From assembly GCA_013298165.1 (NCBI GenBank), contig JAAFJU010000009.1:1-64000 (forward strand): a stretch of DNA of 64,000 nucleotides, in the 5' to 3' direction. The stretch comes from Synechococcales cyanobacterium bin31.maxbin.ball.101. Its GTDB lineage: Bacteria > Cyanobacteriota > Cyanobacteriia > Leptolyngbyales > Leptolyngbyaceae. Positions within the stretch are counted from its first letter, which is position 1; every line of letters begins with the position of its first letter. Of this stretch, positions 63,138 through 64,000 are shown in pieces. Both the position numbers and the translations under genes were made by a program. The notes under the pieces were generated by a model, which was given only the letters and a program-made list of their open reading frames with translations, ran no database searches and was not told the DNA's origin.

Positions 63138-63212
63138 ACCCAAAACCCATCGCAAGCTTAATTATATGCTTCCAATTAATCCAAATCCAACAATTGATCA
63201 ACGAGGTAAATT

Positions 63213-63932
63213 ATGAATAATTCAAAAATTGCTCTATCTGGTTTAGTCCTGTCAGCAATGACAATGACTCTAGCCAGTCCCGCTCAAGCATCACTCTACC
63301 GATCGGCTAGTGGGAGTACTCAACTCGGAATCATCGAACGTAATGTCAGTGCTGAAAAGCATACAGGAAGTTATGTAACGGTGATGGGTGGCCAAACTTG
63401 GAATGGCAGCTTTAAAGCAATAGGTGAAGGAATCCTCGGCAGTTATCTTTACCAAGGAGAGTTTGAAGATTCGCCCGCTGGTAAACCCAACGTCAAATGT
63501 ACGGGAACCATTCAAATGAGTCGAAGACCCTTGGGCCGATCGGCAACCATGTCCCTAGAAACAACCTGGAATGTAATGGGTGGAACACAGTGTCCTTCGA
63601 TCGGTAAGATGTTTAAACTCACCTTGATCGAGTCATTGCCCAAGGCAAATGCAAAAGGCGATTACACAGAAGGCTGGGGACGCTGGAAAGTCACCTCCAC
63701 AGATGGCAAACTCAACTGTCGAGCCACTCCCAATGGCAAGATTCTTCTCACCTTTCAAGGCACGGACACCATCACGATCGATGGTCGTGCAGGAGGGCCA
63801 TTTACCCGTCTCAATGGCGATAGCTGGATGTATCTTGCCTATCCGCGCTACCCCGCCACTGACGCAGATTTCAAACCCTGCTATGTCCGTGCTAATTCGC
63901 AATATATTCAACCTCTCTCCATTGGATTTTAG
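63213..63932 (+). CDS. Secreted beta-rich protein of unknown function
   Basis: A 239-residue protein with a signal peptide (ALSGLVLSAMTMTLASPAQA, cleavage near residue 26). SD GAGG lies upstream of the ATG. The mature part is rich in Gly, Thr and aromatic residues with alternating strands (SYVTVMGGQTWNGSFKAIGE, GRWKVTSTDGKL) and has four Cys (VKCTG, TQCPS, LNCRA, KPCYV) that could form two disulphides. It looks like a periplasmic or extracellular beta protein. It stands alone after the repeat cluster. The last 68 bases of the window hold no visible gene. Confidence 0.72.
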   Translation: MNNSKIALSGLVLSAMTMTLASPAQASLYRSASGSTQLGIIERNVSAEKHTGSYVTVMGGQTWNGSFKAIGEGILGSYLYQGEFEDSPAGKPNVKCTGTIQMSRRPLGRSATMSLETTWNVMGGTQCPSIGKMFKLTLIESLPKANAKGDYTEGWGRWKVTSTDGKLNCRATPNGKILLTFQGTDTITIDGRAGGPFTRLNGDSWMYLAYPRYPATDADFKPCYVRANSQYIQPLSIGF

Positions 63933-64000
63933 CTGAAAACAAATCAAATAGAATTGGCTCAGAAAAGAGATCATAGTCAGAAAACGTTCAATTCCTTTCC

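Noticed and set aside
1-64000. tRNA, rRNA or CRISPR features
   Set aside because: No intergenic region showed a tRNA cloverleaf with CCA-side stem, rRNA motifs or regularly spaced repeats on reading by eye; a covariance-model scan would be decisive.

Overview
The window is a stretch of cyanobacterial chromosome. It carries ycf3 (photosystem I assembly) and a sipA/DUF3148 gene. The palindrome CGATCG and the octamer GCGATCGC (HIP1) are heavily over-represented in genes and spacers, and several other protein families here are typically cyanobacterial (short KdpD, AAA-like/WD40 proteins, GluR0-type receptor). A filamentous cyanobacterium is plausible, but genus cannot be read from this sequence. 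I saw no rRNA, tRNA or CRISPR array.

Layout. 1-3.5 kb: end of a chemotaxis/phototaxis operon (MCP tail, hybrid CheA, CheW-like). 3.5-5.2 kb: DUF6765 gene and rsmD. 5.3-11.1 kb: minus-strand kdpA-kdpB-kdpF/G-kdpC-kdpD potassium ATPase operon, with a divergent histidine kinase and NarL-type regulator at 11.3-13.1 kb. 13.1-17.6 kb: ribokinase, sipA, an ABC exporter and a propeller-like protein. 17.6-19.2 kb: small accessory islet with a solo HicB, a DUF4926 protein, and a free-standing deaminase-fold toxin followed by an Imm1 immunity gene. 19.3-26.6 kb: GluR0-like receptor channel, ycf3, secreted glycosidase, SGNH hydrolase, esterase and an MprF-type lysyltransferase.

26.8-35.8 kb: an exporter-linked peptide locus. 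Three double-glycine precursor peptides are followed by a cyclic-nucleotide-domain protein, an HlyD-type adaptor, a C39-peptidase ABC transporter and a second ABC half-transporter (the NHLM-type export set). No recognisable modifying enzyme is present. In the two twin precursors the predicted exported part is better conserved than the leader, the reverse of the usual pattern.

36-45.7 kb: glycogen-debranching-type enzyme, adenosine-deaminase-like enzyme, a MITE-like element, a dicarboxylate/amino-acid symporter with an adjacent binding protein, a double-RCK membrane protein and a PstS-like binding protein.

45.7-55.1 kb: the part I find hardest to explain with known systems. A tightly packed plus-strand run encodes a single-span membrane protein, an asparagine-synthetase-like enzyme without the glutaminase cysteine, a decarboxylase-fold protein that appears to have lost its PLP lysine and active-site cysteine, and three tandem paralogues with a zinc ribbon, about four membrane spans and a possible Toprim-like C-terminal domain. 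A second cysteine-less asparagine-synthetase-like gene abuts it convergently. 55.2-60.2 kb: two coupled AAA-like ATPases, one with an HTH-like N-terminus and one with a WD40-like C-terminus. 60.4-64 kb: secreted proteins of unknown function. GC-rich palindromic repeats are dispersed through the window, and one copy lies in frame inside the decarboxylase-like gene.
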